From contig NW_019211455.1 in NCBI RefSeq assembly GCF_002443255.2, positions 40,095,449 through 40,159,448 on the forward strand: 64,000 nucleotides of DNA, given 5' to 3'. Source of the stretch: Varroa destructor. Lineage: Eukaryota > Arthropoda > Arachnida > Mesostigmata > Varroidae. A model generated the notes under the pieces. The model was not told the DNA's origin and did no database searches. It worked only from the letters and a program-made list of their open reading frames with translations. Below, in pieces: positions 60,463 to 64,000 of the stretch. Position 1 is the stretch's first letter. Each line of letters opens with the position of its first letter. Position numbers and translations under genes: made by a program.

Positions 60463-61265
60463 CGGCTACAATAGCAATCACTTGCAAGCAATCAGTGAAG
60501 TATCCTAATCGAACGAGAATATTTATTATGTCAGGCTTCAACAGGAGCGTGATGCAAGTGCCTAAAGTTTAAAATGAGTTTTGCCCAACATGAAATTTCG
60601 AAAATATACAAAAGCGCTATTTTTGAAAAGATAATTTTCATTCAATTCGCTCCGTTGTTCGAGTAGCTTTTTTGCTCAGCAGTTCAAAATGTCGTGAGAA
60701 AACGCGGCTTAGTGTAATGTTTGCCATTCAGTGCCAAGGTATTAATCCTGTAAATGTTTTTTTTATTCTGTTGGGCAGCTTTATCACGTTGTGGAAATGT
60801 ACAACTTTTATAAAGGAGACAAGAAACTCAACGGAGGACATTTTCGTCTGGGAATGCACCTTGCAAATGGTGAGGCGCATGTCGTCCTGAGATCGCTTTT
60901 TTGCAGGCCGTACGATTAAACCAAATTTCCTAGTTAAACCATATAATAAATTCCTTTTATTTGCTTATAAGTACTAAAGTATTGTTATTGATGAATTTCA
61001 ATGATGAAAATGGCTAAACTAATCGTGAACGAAAAGAAAATATAAGCCTGCTTTAGATATCGTGTTATTATATATTTGTTTTGTTTCATAATTGGTCCAT
61101 TCTGGTTTTTTTGTTACTTGAAAATACTTAGAAATAATGCGCGGGTGGAACAAAGGATGTTAAAAATGATTTCATCAAGACGAATACGTTTTGGCTATAA
61201 CAAATAAATTTTTGCAATAGTAGCTCGTGTATTTATCTTTTTTTCTTTTAATACGAATTTTATTT

Positions 61266-61270
<5 letters not shown>

Positions 61271-61306
<36 letters not shown>

Positions 61307-61307
61307 T
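61271..61307. repeat. (TA)n microsatellite with one interruption
   Basis: TA run with a single TATT interruption near 61297-61299. Confidence 0.95.
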
Positions 61308-61619
61308 TTAGTGGACAGATAATCAGTTACTCTTTTGGCTAGCAGTAGCCTATCTGTATTGAGATTGAAAAGTTGACTGAGTTAAATGGCAACTAATGCA
61401 TCTTTTGAGCTACGCTTCCCGGTAATAAAAGATAATATGTATATCGTACGTTCAATATAATAATACGGCAGAACGGAGCAATTTAACAGCCGCGTCAATC
61501 AGAGTCAGAATCGGTGTGGCTAGTGCTGCGCTGCATGGCTTTAATGCTTTCCTCCGGGTTGGTCCTCGAGTGCCAGGAATATCTAGCAGATACTAGCCCC
61601 CTAAGCTCGGAGGGCACTG

Positions 61620-61629
61620 TATATATAAG
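61620..61629 (+). promoter_or_regulatory. TATA-box-like element (TATATATAAG)
   Basis: Matches the TATAWAAG core consensus and is followed about 30 nt later by a perfect hairpin (61654-61682), where a transcript would be expected to start. An AATAAA follows at 61743. The only nearby + strand frame begins at ATG 61709 and is 12 codons long. It could be the promoter of a short RNA or part of an LTR; this is inferred from spacing only. Confidence 0.3.
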
Positions 61630-61653
61630 AGTTCTGCTGCCCATTCAACCTCG

Positions 61654-61682
61654 AAGCAACGACTCATATAGAGTCGTTGCTT
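61654..61682. repeat. Perfect 12-bp inverted repeat, 5-nt loop
   Basis: Arms AAGCAACGACTC (61654-61665) and GAGTCGTTGCTT (61671-61682) around ATATA. Pairing is perfect over 12 bp with mixed base composition, which is rare by chance, and it stops abruptly at both flanks. It lies between a TATA-like box and an AATAAA. Confidence 0.9.
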
Positions 61683-61742
61683 AGTGCGTTTAGTCTAAAA
61701 CGTGTGCAATGGATGTCCTTACGATGCGTATGTCTCGCTCAA

Positions 61743-61748
61743 AATAAA
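61743..61748 (+). terminator. AATAAA downstream of the TATA/hairpin unit
   Basis: An exact AATAAA about 60 nt after the 61654-61682 hairpin, overlapping the stop of a 12-codon frame (MDVLTMRMSRSK). Whether it directs polyadenylation is unknown; AATAAA is common in A+T-rich DNA. Confidence 0.25.
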
Positions 61749-62568
61749 GACTTGCCGGTAGCATTGTCAAAAAGTCCTTTCCCGCAGTAAATGCGCCAAG
61801 GAACAACTAGCATTGTCGGAACAACTTTTTTGTCAATATTCTATTAACTAATACTTGATACTCCTGTAGACTACAGATACTTGTCTGTTTTATATTCCAA
61901 TTAATACTGCACTGCTTAAATCAAACAGGCCAGTGCAGTATTCTCATACTCTTTATCTCATTCGTCAACCAAACGTGCTAACCGAATTCGAACCCGCCTG
62001 CATATGAAGATTGGGTTCATGGGCTAAGGAGTTCCATATATTCGAGTTTTCCTAACGTACTTTATCGTGAATGCTAATACGATGGGAAAAGCTCTCCTTT
62101 TAAGCGATCGTAAACTTTACTTATTATTATTATGTCGCTCCATGCAGCGGCTGTTGTCTACCAGAAGGCGACAAAAGAACCCTTGTTTGTCACTATAAAA
62201 GTCCTTACTCTGGCATTCGCTACGGCCAAAGAACAATCTTGACAAAGCTCGCTAATCTTATTTAGACTTGACCAAAAATTTTCGAAGGAAAATAGTATAT
62301 TCGATTCTGTAGCATTACGAAAATCGTTGAAACGGCTATATACAAATTATTCTTAGGTACGTTAGCAAAAGGACTTGGAACAGCTTTGCTCCAGTGCACT
62401 CAGGTACACATTACCATGTTCCGATTTCCGTAGAATGTAAATGCTAGACTAGTTTTCTTTGAATCACCTACTTGCATGAGGAAATAACTAAAAAGAAACG
62501 TTGTTGCCAGGCGCTGAAACAGGCTTCGCCATTCTGAGAAGAATCTCGAAGAATATCGATGTCCTGAC

Positions 62569-62612
62569 GGGTCGCTCTTTCTTTGGTCCCGGGTCGCTCT
62601 TTTTTTGGTCCC
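62569..62612. repeat. Two tandem copies of a 22-nt unit
   Basis: Units 62569-62590 and 62591-62612 both start GGGTCGCTCTTT and end TTTGGTCCC, with one C/T difference. A third partial start (GCGTCGC) follows at about 62613. Frames spanning this region are not recognised. Confidence 0.92.
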
Positions 62613-64000
62613 GCGTCGCAAAAACCCTCCACGATCAGAAAACCAGCCAAGTGCGGCCTCTTAGTGTGCCTCGGAGATGCGCAGGACATGCATCTCTTAA
62701 ACACGTCACTCGTAGTATAGATATTTTTGCCGAAGACGAACGAAATCCGCTTACCATAACGACCATGGCCGGTACACCACGACGGTATAAGAAGCACACT
62801 GTCACGTACAGATTAGTGTGATTTCTGACCCAACGAAATGCGTTTACAGCAGAAAAGAAAAGGTCAAATTTTTCCACTGTCTTTGTCGTTCTCCTTTGAG
62901 GTGAAGAGGTATAGATCAAGTGTGCATATCGTTTCTTCCGTTCCAGTTGCTATGTAATTTAAGAGTAGCTTTGTTTTTGTGGCGAGCATTGTTGTCCGCC
63001 TTCCTAAATTTAGCACAATCTATAATATTGGCTGATGAAAGACATGGAGTGCAGCTTCTCAGTTTTTCAAATCTATTTATTGAGCAGAGTTTCTTTGTTT
63101 TTACTAAGAAAATGACGCAAAATAAATAACAAGAGAAATATTATACAATGTCTGCAATATTGTGTACACTATAAAAGTTTACTGTATAAATATTACGAAA
63201 TTTTTCGATGTGATGATCGAACAAAAAAACGAAGTTTTTTTGTTAACTTTACTTACCATCCCTGATTACGCTTTCTACCAATATTCGATTTGTACATCTG
63301 CTACGTTGATACGACAGAGGACGACAGAAGCAAGCCTTGTTAGGTTCTCGTTGCTTGGGTTTTGATTTTTATAGAACGATGATTTATAGCATTAAAGATC
63401 ATATGACGGCGTTACAGTATGGTTGAAGCTTATGCAACACGTCAGGGTTCGTGCACGCGAAGGTGCTACGGACGAAATTCAGGAAATTGCTAGGTAAATT
63501 AATTTAGCATAAGATGGTTCCCTGTTTTTTTAATGAAGCGTTAAAAACATCTCAAGGTTTCCCTTTCTATGGTGCAAGTAATACATAGCAATTTCCAATA
63601 AATCAACAAAATTTTACAGCAATATCATGTTGAAGAACGTCCTGTAAGCTACCTAAATCGCGTTACAGGTGACTGCTTGAATCACGTGTCTGTGATAAGC
63701 AAGTCACAATGTTGTGGAAACTACTCTACTTTGGTCAAACCGGTCGTCTGATCGTAATCGTATACATCTTCTCCAAAGACGATTCGGCTGCATTTTAAGA
63801 AAATTTGCCGATATCAACTTATTGACAGGACCAGTTTGTCGTCGTCTACACTAATTTTGATACCTAAACGATCTGGATTTCTACGATGTCAATCTACACG
63901 CCACGTTGTCGAACACTGATTTTATCGGTCAAGATAGATAGACGATGCCAACAAATTAAGTGATAATGGTGAAAACGGAAAAAATGGGTCTGTCGATCTG

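Larger units (their letters stand above)
60463..64000. other. No recognisable gene apart from the TATA/hairpin unit
   Basis: Short frames only. Small splice-like fragments at 60779-60871 (acceptor TTGGGCAG, donor-like AATG/GTGAGG) and 63678-63752 (frame ending TLVKPVV) gave no consistent phase with neighbours. The 62501-62821 frame spans the 22-nt tandem repeat and is not recognised. Confidence 0.5.

Noticed and set aside
60660..60890. Two small splice-like fragments (around 60680-60740 and 60779-60871)
   Set aside because: The phase of the first does not fit the protein-like frame of the second, and neither joins the 60254 candidate cleanly.
63417..63752. Possible two-exon gene end (63478-region donor GCTAG/GTAAAT joined to CAG at 63668, frame ending TLVKPVV)
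   Set aside because: The joined frame needs a start just after a stop and gave no recognisable protein; the splice sites are ordinary chance matches.
1..64000. tRNA, rRNA, CRISPR or intact transposase genes
   Set aside because: Looked for T-loop GGTTCGA-type boxes with paired stems, rRNA cores, spaced direct repeats and DDE or reverse-transcriptase motifs in the translated frames; nothing convincing was seen by eye.

Overview
This is a eukaryotic, almost certainly animal, nuclear genomic window. It has canonical GT-AG introns several kilobases long, sparse coding sequence, A+T-leaning DNA with many (TA)n and other microsatellites, and one assembly gap of 100 N. The only gene I recognise with confidence is a syndecan, a transmembrane heparan-sulphate proteoglycan, on the + strand. 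The sequence does not fix the species. The syndecan is of protostome type, and the long introns with few recognisable transposons would fit an arthropod, possibly a parasitiform mite. That last step is a guess.

Layout: 1-38 kb holds no gene I can name. It is either intergenic or the long 5' intron of the syndecan. Within it are a purine-skewed block (about 13.3-15.2 kb), G+C-richer islands (33.6-34.9 and 38.1-39.6 kb) with unassigned open frames, two TATA-like motifs near 22.7-22.9 kb, and small hairpins and repeats. From 41.6 to 51.9 kb lie four syndecan coding exons (41594-41692, 46133-46904, 50672-51475, 51869-51945). Their intron phases (0, 1, 1) fit exactly and give 583 residues plus a stop. 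The exon for the start codon and signal peptide was not found. The assembled protein has an acidic N-terminal stretch, three acidic Ser-Gly glycosaminoglycan sites, two mucin-like Ser/Thr blocks each followed by an acidic block, one membrane helix, the invariant C1 cytoplasmic motif [10 protein letters not shown], a divergent variable region and the C-terminal EFYA PDZ ligand.

Downstream, 52.6-61.3 kb is dominated by (TA)n, (CA)n and trinucleotide microsatellites and contains the gap at 58986-59085. The last 5 kb holds two low-confidence candidate exons and a compact arrangement of TATA box, perfect 12-bp hairpin and AATAAA at 61.62-61.75 kb. I recognised no tRNA, rRNA, CRISPR array or intact transposon. 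Most open frames in the window are no longer than chance would give in DNA of this size.
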